DNA of 64,000 nt from Paenibacillus_AR mesotrionivorans (GTDB taxonomy: Bacteria > Bacillota > Bacilli > Paenibacillales > NBRC-103111): NCBI RefSeq assembly GCF_046098205.1, contig NZ_JBJURJ010000015.1:1-64000 (forward strand), given 5' to 3'. A program made the position numbers and the translations under genes. Positions 16,263-25,103 of this stretch are shown here, one piece after another. The notes under the pieces were generated by a model. It worked only from the letters and a program-made list of their open reading frames with translations, was not told the origin of the DNA and ran no database searches. How positions within the stretch are numbered: position 1 is the first letter of the stretch; each line of letters opens with the position of its first letter.

Positions 16263-16355
16263 GAAGATTGAACTTATAGGGAAAGTTGTCACTGCGGGAA
16301 GATTCGGGAGGATTCGGAAAAATTCGAGAAAATTTGGGATGATTCGGAGGTACCC

Positions 16356-16616
16356 ATGAAAAATAGATTCTATAATAAAACTCCGGACCAATGGATGGCT
16401 GACCAGCGGGACAAGCTTATCCGGGAAGGGGACCTGTACCGGACGGCAGAGGGAATGTACAGGCTGACGATCCAAGGGGAAGAAAAAATCCTGGAGCTGC
16501 TAATGGGATTGGCTGGAGAACCAGGCAACCTGCTGCTGCTGGAGCAGTGGTATGCCGAAAGGCTGGAGACGGAAGGGCCATTTTCCAATATCCATAAAAC
16601 CCTCCCCCATCAGTGA
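16356..16616 (+). CDS. Small protein of unknown function
   Basis: An 86-residue soluble protein beginning MKNRFYNKTPDQWMADQRDKLIREGDLYRTAEGMY. The arrangement, short helices with a central beta-like stretch (YRLTIQGEEKILELL), recalls a small winged-helix or substrate-binding fold, but I cannot assign a family. The start follows ATTCGGAGG. It stands alone between the XRE regulator and the chemoreceptor gene. It is likely real because of its promoter, ribosome binding site and coding-like composition. Confidence 0.6.
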   Translation: MKNRFYNKTPDQWMADQRDKLIREGDLYRTAEGMYRLTIQGEEKILELLMGLAGEPGNLLLLEQWYAERLETEGPFSNIHKTLPHQ

Positions 16617-16739
16617 TGAGATGCTCTGTAGTTGTTGGGAACGCATTTTTTCAGAAAAATAGATCCTTCCTGAGGAAGGAAAATGTAGAAATGTGTCGAA
16701 TTAGTGGAGGAACCTAATGTGTATGGAGGAGGTATACCA

Positions 16740-18710
16740 GTGCCCGCTATGTTACGCAACATGAGCTTGAGACTAAAGCTGATTCTGTCCTTTGCCATCA
16801 TCCTGTCTGTCCCCGGCTTAATCATTGGGTATATTTCCTATGAAACAGCCAAATCCCGGCTGGCCGCCCAACTAATCCGCAGTGCGGACGAGAATGTGAC
16901 GCTGCTCAATCAGGTGATCGAAAGTGAGATTTCTGCCCGGATCAAGGACTTGGATTATCTGTCCGGTCTGGTGGACAAGGAACACTTACAGGGCAGCGGC
17001 CAAGGGGCCAGAGCCTTTTTGGAGGAATATATCAAGCTCCATCCCGAAATTAACACGATTTTTATAGGTACACCCAACAAACAGTTCCTGAACGCCCCCA
17101 AGGTGGAATTGGGTGCGGATTTTGACCCTACTGCCCGCCCCTGGTACCAGGCGGCAGCCAAGGACAGCGCCAAGGTGGCTATCGCCGCACCTTATGTGTC
17201 CAAAACCACGGGAGATTTCGTTATTTCTCTCTCCAAGGTGCTGCGAGACGGCTCCGGCACAATCGGCGCCGAAATCAAGCTGGCCAACCTGGAGGCCATT
17301 ACCAAGCAGGTCGCCATTGGTCAGAGGGGCTTCGCCGTGCTCTTGGACCAGCAGCGCAAGGCCATTGTCCATGCCGAGTTTGAGGCCGGGGGCGATTTGG
17401 CGGGCACCTGGGTGGACCAGGTATTCGGCAGCGACAGCGGAGAGGCGGAGTATGATGACGGCTCCGGCTTGAAGCGGCTCCGTTACGCCACCAATGCTTT
17501 GACCGGCTGGAAAATCGGCGGTGTGATTGAGCAGGCGGAGGAAGCTGAACAAGCGGCTCCCATCCTGAACAAGATGCTGATCGTGCTGGCTGTGGCTTTC
17601 CTGGTCTTCGGCGCGTTGGCCATGACCATTGTTTGGTTGATCATTAAGCCTGTCCGGGAACTGGGTGCGGCGGCTGCTCGTATCAGCGAAGGGGACTTGA
17701 CCCACCGGGCGGAGATCCACGGCAAGGACGAAATCGGGCGGCTGGGCAACAGCTTCAACGCTATGGCGGATTCGCTGCGCCATCTGCTCACCGAGGTGCA
17801 GGACGTATCCATGCAGGTGGCCGCTTCCTCCCAGGAGCTGACGGCCAGCGCGGAGCAGACCTCCAAGGCGACAGAACAGATTGCCGAGTCCATCCAGGAG
17901 GTAGCCGAAGGCGCCACCCGCCAGGTGGAGAATGTGGGCAAAGGCGCCGACTCCATCCGGATGATGGATCAGGGCATCCACCGGATCGCCGAAGGGGCGG
18001 AGGCTGTTTCCCAGTCTGCGGGAGAAGCATCTAAGCATTCTAATGAGGGTTTAGCCGTCATGGAGGAAACCATCCGCCAGATGATGCGGGTGGAGCAGGA
18101 GGTCAACGGCCTGAAGCAGGTGATGGGCCAACTGGGTGAACGTTCGGCGGCCATCGGTGAGATTGCAGCTGTTATGACGGATATTGCCCAGCAAACCAAT
18201 ATTCTATCTATTAACGCTTCTATTGAAGCGGCCCGTGCCGGCGAGCATGGCCGGGGCTTCGCCGTAGTGGCGCAGGAAGTGAAGAAGCTGGCGGACCAAT
18301 CCCGCAAGTCGGCGGAGGAAATCTCCGAGAAGATCGGCACGGTCCGCAAGGATACGGACACTGCGGTGCAGGCGACGGGAGTTGTGGTGGAGGGGGTAAG
18401 CCGAGGCTCCGAATCCATCCGCCATGCCGGTGAACTGTTCGAAACCATCCGCGGCATGCTGGGGCAGGTGGCGGAGCAGTCTACCACCATGAACGAGACG
18501 GTGGGCATGATTGCCGACGAGTCCGCCAATGCGGTGGAGGCGATAGCGCAAATCTCCGAAACTACAGCAGCAACAGCCGATAACACCCACGATGTGTCAT
18601 CGGCTACGCAGGAGCAGCTGGCGTCCATGGAGGAGATTGCTTCCTCCTCCAGCGCGTTGTCCAAGCTTGCGGAGGATATGCAGGAATTGATGAGCCGGTT
18701 CAAGATTTAA
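16740..18710 (+). CDS. Methyl-accepting chemotaxis protein (dCache sensor)
   Basis: A 656-residue chemoreceptor. A membrane segment at about residues 10-35 is followed by an extracellular Cache-type domain to about 275 (its LSKVLRDGSGTIGAEIKL segment is typical), a second membrane segment at about 280-305, a HAMP domain (KPVRELGAAAARISEGDLTHRAEI) and a long signalling coiled coil. The hairpin tip matches the CheA/CheW-binding consensus (IAQQTNILSINASIEAARAGEHGRGFAVVAQEVKKLA in the region of residues 480-518). GTG 16740 lies six bases after GGAGGAGGT, better than earlier in-frame GTGs. The ligand is unknown. The gene ends in its own terminator. Confidence 0.93.
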   Translation: MPAMLRNMSLRLKLILSFAIILSVPGLIIGYISYETAKSRLAAQLIRSADENVTLLNQVIESEISARIKDLDYLSGLVDKEHLQGSGQGARAFLEEYIKLHPEINTIFIGTPNKQFLNAPKVELGADFDPTARPWYQAAAKDSAKVAIAAPYVSKTTGDFVISLSKVLRDGSGTIGAEIKLANLEAITKQVAIGQRGFAVLLDQQRKAIVHAEFEAGGDLAGTWVDQVFGSDSGEAEYDDGSGLKRLRYATNALTGWKIGGVIEQAEEAEQAAPILNKMLIVLAVAFLVFGALAMTIVWLIIKPVRELGAAAARISEGDLTHRAEIHGKDEIGRLGNSFNAMADSLRHLLTEVQDVSMQVAASSQELTASAEQTSKATEQIAESIQEVAEGATRQVENVGKGADSIRMMDQGIHRIAEGAEAVSQSAGEASKHSNEGLAVMEETIRQMMRVEQEVNGLKQVMGQLGERSAAIGEIAAVMTDIAQQTNILSINASIEAARAGEHGRGFAVVAQEVKKLADQSRKSAEEISEKIGTVRKDTDTAVQATGVVVEGVSRGSESIRHAGELFETIRGMLGQVAEQSTTMNETVGMIADESANAVEAIAQISETTAATADNTHDVSSATQEQLASMEEIASSSSALSKLAEDMQELMSRFKI

Positions 18711-18717
18711 CGGGATT

Positions 18718-18762
18718 AGCCCGGGTTGCCGACAGTGTGCTGTTGGCGCCCGGGCTTTTTTT
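18718..18762 (+). terminator. Intrinsic terminator after the chemoreceptor gene
   Basis: AGCCCGGGTTGCCGACAG pairs with CTGTTGGCGCCCGGGCT around a TGTG loop (one mismatch) and is followed by seven T residues. Confidence 0.92.
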
Positions 18763-18784
18763 GTGACTCTGGTGACTCTGCAAA

Positions 18785-18968
18785 CTAACGGACTCAGGAG
18801 CCGCTATTTGGCGGAAAAGAGGTGTTTTTTCATCTACGCGGACACAGGAGCCGTTATATGCTGCAAAAGGGCAGAGTGGGGTATATGAGAGAGGAATAGC
18901 GTACCGTGAGTCCGACAAATCTTCAAGAGTCTCTGTTTTGGAGAAATAACGGCTTCTGTGTCCGCATG
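18785..18968. repeat. 2+2 inverted 50-nt-period element, locus 3
   Basis: The direct motif CGGAC..CAGGAGCCG.TAT occurs with CGGAC at 18789 and 18839. The inverse occurs with GTCCG at 18910-18914 and 18960-18964. Both spacings are exactly 50 nt. The element lies between convergent genes, after a separate perfect terminator, so termination alone does not explain it. Confidence 0.82.
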
Positions 18969-19075
18969 AAGGGGGGATCATAACCTGAAAGCATCTGCAG
19001 AGCAGCGGGTAGCGGGGAAGCTGCACCTGAAAGCGGCTGCCTGTCATCTGGCGGCGGGACAGACGGAGACGAGCG

Positions 19076-20302
19076 TTAGGACCCCACCTGCAGCGGACCG
19101 GAGATGCTGGTGAGGGTAAGCGTCCGTTTGCTTTCTCCGGTGCTGCCGGAGCACTGCTTGAGCATCAGAATGCTGCTTGACGAAGCCCCCTCGAAGCCGC
19201 ATTTGACAGAGCCGCTGACGGAGTTGAGCTCATAATTGAAGGGAAGCTTGGCATCCGCAGTCAGATTCACACTGCCGGATACGGTATTGACGGAGCCTGC
19301 GCTCTCCCAGGAGGTGCCGGAAATCCGCACGCTGCCCGAAACGGATTCCACAGCGAAGTCTCCGCTTAAGCTGTCTATGCTGATTTTGCCGGAAACGTTG
19401 GTCATATGGTGGTTCTTGCCCTTTAGCCCAGCCAGATCGATATTCCCCGAAACAGAAGCGCCGTTGAACTGGCCTGCTTGGAGAGCAGGAGCTTTAACCG
19501 AAGCGGATACGGTAGACACATCCAGCTTCTCCAGCGGAGCCTCCGGCAGAAGGATGCGGAGTGTAGTCTTTCGGCCTGAAGGCATCTGGTTTTTCTTGGC
19601 TTCCACAACTCTGACGTACACCGTGAAGGTGCCGTCGGAGCTATCCGTACCGAAATCATAATAGTCCGTCCAATCCTCGCCCTCACGGACCGTCATTTTG
19701 CCATCCAGCAGGGCTTGGAGCTTGGTATCCTTGACCGTTTCGATCACCACCTCCGTGTCTACGGTTTCGATCTGAAGCGAGCTGATGGTGTCGGCGGCCT
19801 TGCGTTCTTCGTTAATGATGACCGTTCCACCGGTTTTTTTGGCCTCGGGGCTGGCGGGAGGAGTGGAGGCAGGCTCCGGGCTCAAGCCGGAAGAATACGC
19901 TTTTAATGATTGCTTCAATTGGTCCACCGTGACGGCGGGACTGGATTCCGGCGGCGGAACAGCATCGGAGGGAACCATCCGGATTCCCACAAACGCCCAG
20001 ATGAGCCCGATAAACAACACGGCGGTGAGCGCCATCATCACGGCCGTTCTCCACCAGGGTACGGGCATCACCTGTGCAGCAGCTTCAGCAGGAGCGGCAG
20101 CCCTGCCCGCCTGGTACTCCGCCAGAATATCCGCGGCCAAGGCCTCAACGGAACCAAGCGCGTCGGCAATCTCCTCCGGTGTTTTTCCCTCGGCCTGTGC
20201 CAGCCGGAAGTGCTCCAGGTAGTCCTGCAGAATCTCCTGCCGCTCCTCAATGGGAATCTCCTGCAGAAGCCGATCCAATTTGACGATATACGGGTTGCTC
20301 AC
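19076..20302 (-). CDS. HAAS-domain membrane protein with DUF4097 beta-helix
   Basis: A 408-residue protein. Residues 1-65 are a HAAS/DUF1700 helical domain (RLLQEIPIEERQEILQDYLEHF; TPEEIADALGS), normally found with PadR regulators. A single membrane segment follows at about 90-112, then a Pro/Ser linker, then about 220 residues of DUF4097-type repeats with alternating short strands and small residues (SVSGSVRISG, TVSGSVNLTA), probably an exposed beta-helix. The GTG start overlaps the padR stop by four bases (GTGA), so they form an operon. The likely role is envelope sensing or signalling under PadR control; the ligand is unknown. Confidence 0.85.
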   Translation of the reverse strand: MSNPYIVKLDRLLQEIPIEERQEILQDYLEHFRLAQAEGKTPEEIADALGSVEALAADILAEYQAGRAAAPAEAAAQVMPVPWWRTAVMMALTAVLFIGLIWAFVGIRMVPSDAVPPPESSPAVTVDQLKQSLKAYSSGLSPEPASTPPASPEAKKTGGTVIINEERKAADTISSLQIETVDTEVVIETVKDTKLQALLDGKMTVREGEDWTDYYDFGTDSSDGTFTVYVRVVEAKKNQMPSGRKTTLRILLPEAPLEKLDVSTVSASVKAPALQAGQFNGASVSGNIDLAGLKGKNHHMTNVSGKISIDSLSGDFAVESVSGSVRISGTSWESAGSVNTVSGSVNLTADAKLPFNYELNSVSGSVKCGFEGASSSSILMLKQCSGSTGESKRTLTLTSISGPLQVGS

Positions 20303-20631
20303 GAGCGGTCCTCTCCTTTGAAAAATGTCTCCATAATCCGGTTAACACCATTGGTGAAACTGATCCATTCGGCTACCAGCGTGTCTCTGTACGCCTTGCC
20401 CTGCTCCGTCAGCCGGTAATACTTCCGTGGTGGGCCTTCATTGGACTCCATCAGGTAGGTGGAGAAATAACCCTCCTGGGTAAGACGGCGCAGAAGCGGG
20501 TAAATCGTTCCTTCCGAAATCTGAATGTTGTCCGAAATCATATTCACCAGCTCGTATCCGTAGTAGTCCTTTTGCCCGGCCATAACCAGCACGCAAAGCT
20601 CGAGAACGCCTTTCTTAAACTGCGTATTCAT
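20299..20631 (-). CDS. PadR-family transcriptional regulator
   Basis: A 110-residue winged-helix regulator with the PadR pattern: GVLELCVLVMAGQKDYYGYELV, then ISEGTIYPLLRRLTQEGYFSTY, then the wing GPPRKYYRLTEQGK. PadR proteins are usually local repressors of the membrane-protein gene they are co-transcribed with, here the HAAS-DUF4097 protein. ATG 20631 follows GGAG by six bases; two ATGs just upstream lie directly against the AGGAG and are less likely. The short spacing to the downstream gene indicates translational coupling. Confidence 0.92.
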   Translation of the reverse strand: MNTQFKKGVLELCVLVMAGQKDYYGYELVNMISDNIQISEGTIYPLLRRLTQEGYFSTYLMESNEGPPRKYYRLTEQGKAYRDTLVAEWISFTNGVNRIMETFFKGEDRS

Positions 20632-20835
20632 CTGACGCTCCATCATCTCCTAGTATTTTCATACCATCATTATATAAAAAGGTATTGTGCATTGCAAGGT
20701 ACTGTGTAAACAATAATTGAAAGGCATGTTTCTTGAAAATCCGCCTTAACAGGGTCGCCGAATGGAAGGATCGGGTTTATAATGGACAGGAATGCGGCAC
20801 TAACTATACATATGTCTAGAAAGAAGGACAAAAAC

Positions 20836-21483
20836 ATGCTTATCCATAAAGGAAGCAAGCTCTTGATGATCGGGGATTCGGTCACGGATGCGGAACGCAA
20901 ACGTCCGGTAGGGGAAGGACGTGGAGAGGATATCGGCAAAAGCTATGTGGCGATTGTAAACGCTCTCCTGAACAGCGCCTGCCCGGAGGAGCAAATCCGT
21001 GTCATCAATATGGGGGTTTCCGGGAATACTTCCCGTGATCTCGTTCAGCGGTTTCAGACGGATGTGTTGGATCTGAACCCGGATTGGCTGACCATCATGA
21101 TCGGCATTAACGACATCTGGCGGCAATTCGATGCTCCGCTCCGTCCGGAAGTCCATGTTTACCCGGAGGAATATGAAGCTAACCTTAACCACATGCTGGA
21201 GCTGGTCAAGGGCAAGGTGAAACAAACCGTCCTCATGACACCGGTTTTCATGGAGCGCAACCGTCAGGATGAAATGCGGGCAGCCCTGGACACCTACATC
21301 GCCATTATGAAAAAAACCGCAGAGCGCCATAACGCCATGTTCATCGACGTACAATCCGCCTACGAGCAGGTGCTGGAGCATATGCATCCCATGAACATCG
21401 CCTGGGACCGGGTACACCCCAATATGACGGGCCATATGATCATCGCCCGGTCCTTCCTCAAGGCCGTCGGCTTCCATTGGTAG
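20836..21483 (+). CDS. SGNH/GDSL hydrolase (carbohydrate esterase-like)
   Basis: A 215-residue SGNH hydrolase. All four conserved blocks are visible: GDSVTDAER (nucleophile Ser, residue 14), GVSGNTSRDL (Gly), GINDIW (Asn) and DRVHPNMTGH (Asp-x-x-His). The closest type is the rhamnogalacturonan acetylesterase-like group that deacetylates plant polysaccharides or oligosaccharides. No signal peptide, so it acts inside the cell, perhaps on imported oligosaccharides. ATG 20836 follows GAAGGA. A terminator follows the stop by 25 bases. Confidence 0.9.
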   Translation: MLIHKGSKLLMIGDSVTDAERKRPVGEGRGEDIGKSYVAIVNALLNSACPEEQIRVINMGVSGNTSRDLVQRFQTDVLDLNPDWLTIMIGINDIWRQFDAPLRPEVHVYPEEYEANLNHMLELVKGKVKQTVLMTPVFMERNRQDEMRAALDTYIAIMKKTAERHNAMFIDVQSAYEQVLEHMHPMNIAWDRVHPNMTGHMIIARSFLKAVGFHW

Positions 21484-21508
21484 TTTTATAGCAGAGAGCA
21501 TGAACCGG

Positions 21509-21536
21509 AGAACCTTGGGAATATCCAAGGTTCTTT
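21509..21536 (+). terminator. Terminator after SGNH hydrolase
   Basis: AGAACCTTGG and CCAAGGTTCT form a perfect 10-bp stem around GAATAT, followed by a weak T-rich run (TTCATTT). Confidence 0.75.
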
Positions 21537-21662
21537 CATTTGCCGCGGTTTTGCGAAAATTGGTACAAAATAAAGCATCTTTTTTAAGATATTACATGTA
21601 CGTTGTTCAGTAGAGCAGGTATTCTCTTCTTATATGGGTGGATTCTATTATATCGAGAGGAT

Positions 21663-22976
21663 ATGAAAATAATGAACCGTAAGCAGGATGAAAGACGGAT
21701 GGAAAGCAGGCCTGTAAGCGTTATTATCGTAGGGGCGGGGCACCGCAGCCTGTTGTATGCTTCATATGCGGCAGAGCATCCGGAGGAGCTGCAGATTGTT
21801 GGTGTGGTGGAACCCGATCCGGTCCGCAGGAGGCTGGCTGGCAAGCGGTTTGGACTGGAGGATAGACATTGCTTTGAAACGGTGGATCAGCTTGTGAACG
21901 GACCGGTTTTTGCCGAGGCAGTTATTAACGGGACCATGGATGATCTCCATGTGCAAACCACCCTTCCGCTGTTGAAGGCCGGTTATGATGTGCTTCTGGA
22001 AAAGCCTATCGCCACATCGGAACAGGAGATGCTGCAGCTGTATCAAGCGGCTAATGAATCCGGACGGACGGTAATGGTCTGTCATGTTCTGCGGTATGCA
22101 CCCTTCTACAGTGCTATCCGCCAACGGATTGCCTCCGGCGAAATCGGCGAGATAGTTAACATCCAAACGTCTGAGCATGTCAGCTACCATCATATGGCGG
22201 TATCCTATATCCGGGGCAAATGGAACTCCGCGGAAAGCTGCAAATCCTCCATGTTGATGGCCAAGTGCTGTCATGATCTGGACATGATCTCATGGATGGT
22301 GGGGGATAAACCGAAGAAGGTGAGCAGCTTCGGCAGCCTGATGCAGTTTAAGCCGGAGCATGCGCCGCCCGGTGCCGGGAAACGCTGCTTAGCGGATTGC
22401 CCGATTGAAGAAAGTTGCGTGTATTCGGCGCGGAAGCATTATATCCACCAGGGACGCTGGGGGTTCTACGTGTGGGATAACTCGCATCTTGGGCGGGAGT
22501 TAACCGTGGAGGAGAAGCTGGAGGCTTTGCGCATGGACAATCCTTATGGCCGGTGTGTTTGGCATTGCGATAACGATGTGGTGGATCACCAGTCGGTGAT
22601 TATCGAATTCAAGAACGGATGCACGGCAAGCCACAATATGGTGGGAGCAACCTCCCGGCCCTGCCGCACCATCCACATCATCGGTACCAAAGGGGAAATC
22701 ACCGGCATTCTGGAGGATGGCAGCTTCGTTGTCAGGCATCCAGACCCGCGTCAGGGACATGAGTATACCGAGGAGCGTTTCCAGCTCCAGGTGACCAACG
22801 ACAGCCACGGCGGGGGAGACTTATTGCTGGTTGCCGATTTTGTGCGGGTGCTGCGGGGAGAAGAGCCGTCCATTTCCTGCACGTCTCTGAAGAAGTCCAT
22901 CTACGGGCATCAGATCGGCTTTGCCGGGGAGCAATCCCGTCTGGAGGGCAGAACGATTCAGATCGGGGAACTGTAA
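21663..22976 (+). CDS. Gfo/Idh/MocA-family oxidoreductase
   Basis: A 437-residue NAD(P)-dependent sugar oxidoreductase. The Rossmann motif VGAGHRSLLYASYA is near the N terminus, the catalytic EKPIATSEQE (Lys of the EKP motif) near residue 115, and HDLDMISWM carries the conserved His/Asp. A cysteine-rich insert (CLADCPIEESCVYSARKHYI, near residue 245) is typical of a subgroup in sugar catabolism. The substrate is unknown, likely a cyclic polyol or sugar. The start is uncertain: ATG 21663 follows GAGAGG closely, and ATG 21672 is equally possible. Confidence 0.88.
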   Translation: MKIMNRKQDERRMESRPVSVIIVGAGHRSLLYASYAAEHPEELQIVGVVEPDPVRRRLAGKRFGLEDRHCFETVDQLVNGPVFAEAVINGTMDDLHVQTTLPLLKAGYDVLLEKPIATSEQEMLQLYQAANESGRTVMVCHVLRYAPFYSAIRQRIASGEIGEIVNIQTSEHVSYHHMAVSYIRGKWNSAESCKSSMLMAKCCHDLDMISWMVGDKPKKVSSFGSLMQFKPEHAPPGAGKRCLADCPIEESCVYSARKHYIHQGRWGFYVWDNSHLGRELTVEEKLEALRMDNPYGRCVWHCDNDVVDHQSVIIEFKNGCTASHNMVGATSRPCRTIHIIGTKGEITGILEDGSFVVRHPDPRQGHEYTEERFQLQVTNDSHGGGDLLLVADFVRVLRGEEPSISCTSLKKSIYGHQIGFAGEQSRLEGRTIQIGEL

Positions 22977-23061
22977 AAAATTACATAAGGCAGAGACTGC
23001 TGCGAAACTCTCCTCTAGGGTAAATCGTATTAAATAAAAACACTCCATAGAGGTGGCTACA

Positions 23062-23253
23062 ATGAATCAAGAAAACTTAATTTGTAAGGTTTGTGGAAGT
23101 AATACATTTGCACAAGGTGAAGTAAGCAACGGGTACGCCAATGTAATGCCGGCCGGAAAAATTCTTTCTACCGGATCCCCAATTATATATACCTTTTGTA
23201 AAAACTGCTGAGAAGTAGTCTCAATTAAAATTGCAAAGCCCTATAAATTTTGA
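23062..23253 (+). pseudogene. Zinc-ribbon protein interrupted by an in-frame TGA
   Basis: ATG 23062 follows GAGGTGG and opens a 49-codon frame with CKVCGSNTF and, at its end, FCKNC, that is two CxxC zinc knuckles. A TGA stops it at 23209, immediately after the fourth cysteine. Thirteen further sense codons (EVVSIKIAKPYKF) and a TGA at 23251 follow in frame. A small-zinc-ribbon family would be expected to read CKNCGE here, so one GGA-to-TGA change would explain the break. Either a nonsense mutation, a sequencing error, or rare TGA readthrough. The four zinc ligands survive in the short product. Confidence 0.65.
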
Positions 23254-23277
23254 GCCCACAGGGGCTTGCTTATCCCC

Positions 23278-23314
23278 AAACCCCAGCTGCCTAAAAAGCA
23301 GCGGGGGTTTGTTC
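23278..23314 (+). terminator. Intrinsic terminator after the zinc-ribbon gene
   Basis: AACCCCAGCTGC pairs with GCAGCGGGGGTT around CTAAAAA, with TTTGTT after. Its presence suggests the small gene upstream is a real transcription unit. Confidence 0.8.
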
Positions 23315-23411
23315 GGTTTCTACAGCAGTTTTTCAAGGTAAGGAAAGTATGATGGATTTGCAACAATCTGAATTCTGCTGCGTCAAGATATCATTCCTAA
23401 ATTCTAAGGGA

Positions 23412-24200
23412 ATGATGGCTTTGAAAAAGTTCGTAGTTGGACTCATTTGCGGTGCAGCTTTATCCATGACGACAGTTGCTTTTGCCTCCGATACCATTCA
23501 GGCGATTTTGTTTCCCAGCAAGATTACATTTGAGATGAAAGGGAATCAGGTTGTACTGGACACAAATGAGAATCCTGTGCTCAATTATAATGACAAAACC
23601 TATATCCCCCTGCGGGCTTTTGCGGAAGCCATGGGGGCCAGTGTGGATTTTGTGGCAGGGTCGGAAGCGACGGGCGGCTTACATCTTATTACGGTGACGT
23701 CCAACGAGTATCAGCTGACCCGATATGGTCCGGAGGATAATCTATCGCCGGCAGATAACACCTTTTTTCCGCTGACAGTGGGGTTGTCGCTTCCTGACGG
23801 ATACCGGCCGGATTCCAAGCAATTGTCCATTGAAAATACCACCAATCTCGTGTTTTCGGTCATGAACCGTTCAAACGATAACCTCATTATGGACTCTGCA
23901 ACCCATCTGGCTATAGAGGTTTATACGGTAAAGGATGGGGCAAACGACAAGCTTGTTCACCGTTATGCGCTCCCTCCTGTCCCAAGCCCTATTCCCAGCC
24001 GGTCAGCATATTCGCTGACTGTTCCATGGAGCAATGTGGATTCCAGCGGCAAGAAGATTGAACCGGGTTCATATAATATCCGGCTTGTCACCCCGGAAAA
24101 GCTGGAGTACCAGGTGGAGGGCAGCGGCACAACACAATCCGTCATCGGATATCCGGGAATGAAATATGGCCTTCATAGTTATCCGGTGGAGTATAAATAA
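23412..24200 (+). CDS. Secreted stalk-domain (copper amine oxidase N-terminal-like) protein
   Basis: A 262-residue protein with a signal peptide (MALKKFVVGLICGAAL..TTVAFAS) followed by a short stalk domain: FEMKGNQVVLD, a partner strand and YIPLRAFAEAMGASVDF, the copper-amine-oxidase-N/PLRA motif common in Paenibacillus exported proteins. The rest is beta-rich, with a segment like the BsuPI-type inhibitor fold (LSIENTTNLVFSVMNRSNDN), so it may be a cell-surface or protease-inhibitor-like protein. ATG 23412 is chosen for the signal peptide; ATG 23349 has the better AAGGA site but would add 21 residues ahead of the signal. Confidence 0.7.
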   Translation: MMALKKFVVGLICGAALSMTTVAFASDTIQAILFPSKITFEMKGNQVVLDTNENPVLNYNDKTYIPLRAFAEAMGASVDFVAGSEATGGLHLITVTSNEYQLTRYGPEDNLSPADNTFFPLTVGLSLPDGYRPDSKQLSIENTTNLVFSVMNRSNDNLIMDSATHLAIEVYTVKDGANDKLVHRYALPPVPSPIPSRSAYSLTVPWSNVDSSGKKIEPGSYNIRLVTPEKLEYQVEGSGTTQSVIGYPGMKYGLHSYPVEYK

Positions 24201-24280
24201 GCGGAAGAATGAGCATTTTTAGCTGGAAACTATAGTGGTGGCTGCGGTGGTGGCGGTGATGCTTGCTGAGGATAGACAGC

Positions 24281-24466
24281 TAACGGAACTGAGAGGCTCT
24301 TACACGGGTAAAATACGGTTTTTGGCGAGCTAACGGAACGGAGACGACCTTAAACCGTTATACCCGGCCAATGTGACTCCACATTCCCCGCTAAGAGCCG
24401 CTGAGTTCCGTTAGCCATGGAAAAAGCCGCATTCGCGGCTCTAAGGGTCTGTGAGTTCCGTTAGCC
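24281..24466. repeat. 2+2 inverted 50-nt-period element, locus 4
   Basis: TAACGGAAC direct copies start at 24281 and 24331; inverse copies (GAGTTCCGTTAG) start at 24403 and 24453. Both spacings are 50. The first copy reads TAACGGAACTGAG, the prototype of the GGAACT family also found at 28949, 38381 and 53834. The element lies between convergent genes, and no other terminator is seen there. Confidence 0.85.
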
Positions 24467-24545
24467 CATCGCAGTGGCGGATTCCCCGGAATACCATCCG
24501 ATCTCCAAGGAAGAGTTCGACACCTACGAAGTCTGGAGCCAGAAG

Positions 24546-25103
24546 TCAGGATTTGTAGAGGATATCCTCCACCGACTCGGTTCCCCGGCACAGCTCTTCG
24601 AAGCTGTCCGCGACCCGCGCAGCATCGTCGTATCCCAGATTGCCGGAATGGGCTGCCAGTATAGGATATTCGCCGCTCCCGTGAGGGGAGCGCATGTCCC
24701 AGATATAGTGGTGGCCGCTGCCGTCCATAGCAAAGGGGACACCGCCGGGCATATACTGGGGAAACTCATAAGCCAGCATCATGGCGCGCAGATCATCCGT
24801 CCCGAAAAACTGGAAGAACCGTTCCCCGTTTCCGAATTCCCCGCCATTAGAGTAACTCAGGAAATCCAGGTAAAGAGCGGGCAGCGGCAGCGCAGGCAGC
24901 GCCCATAGTCCCGGATCAAAGGGGCGGTACAGGCTGTGCAGCGGATCGGTCACGGGGAAGGGATTGCGCTGTCGTCCGGTAATGTCCGCCTTTTCCGCCT
25001 GCGATAGCGGCTTGCTCCACTCTCCGGCAAACCGCATCAGCTCCTCGGCCTCAGCACCCGGATGTTTCCGGTAACACACCTCAAACACGGAATCCCAATT
25101 CAT
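24546..25103 (-). CDS. SMI1/KNR4 (SUKH) family protein
   Basis: A 185-residue protein with the SUKH core in residues 75-160: LPALYLDFLSYSNGG, GERFFQFFGTDDLRAM and the FAMDGSGHHYIWDMRS strand pair, followed by YPILAAHSGNLG. These features are characteristic of SMI1/KNR4 proteins, often immunity proteins against polymorphic toxins. Its ATG overlaps the stop of the DUF2625 gene by four bases, so they are one operon. No toxin gene is beside it, which leaves the biological role open. Confidence 0.85.
   Translation of the reverse strand: MNWDSVFEVCYRKHPGAEAEELMRFAGEWSKPLSQAEKADITGRQRNPFPVTDPLHSLYRPFDPGLWALPALPLPALYLDFLSYSNGGEFGNGERFFQFFGTDDLRAMMLAYEFPQYMPGGVPFAMDGSGHHYIWDMRSPHGSGEYPILAAHSGNLGYDDAARVADSFEELCRGTESVEDILYKS

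Noticed and set aside
18785..18968. Simple intrinsic terminator explanation for the 2+2 elements
   Set aside because: At 18718 a perfect separate terminator already precedes the element, as also at 28836 and 59765, so termination alone is redundant there, though it remains possible at 24281 and 1984.
23062..23253. Selenocysteine reading of the internal TGA
   Set aside because: TGA follows CKNC in a place where Gly is expected; no insertion hairpin evident and only one base change would restore Gly.
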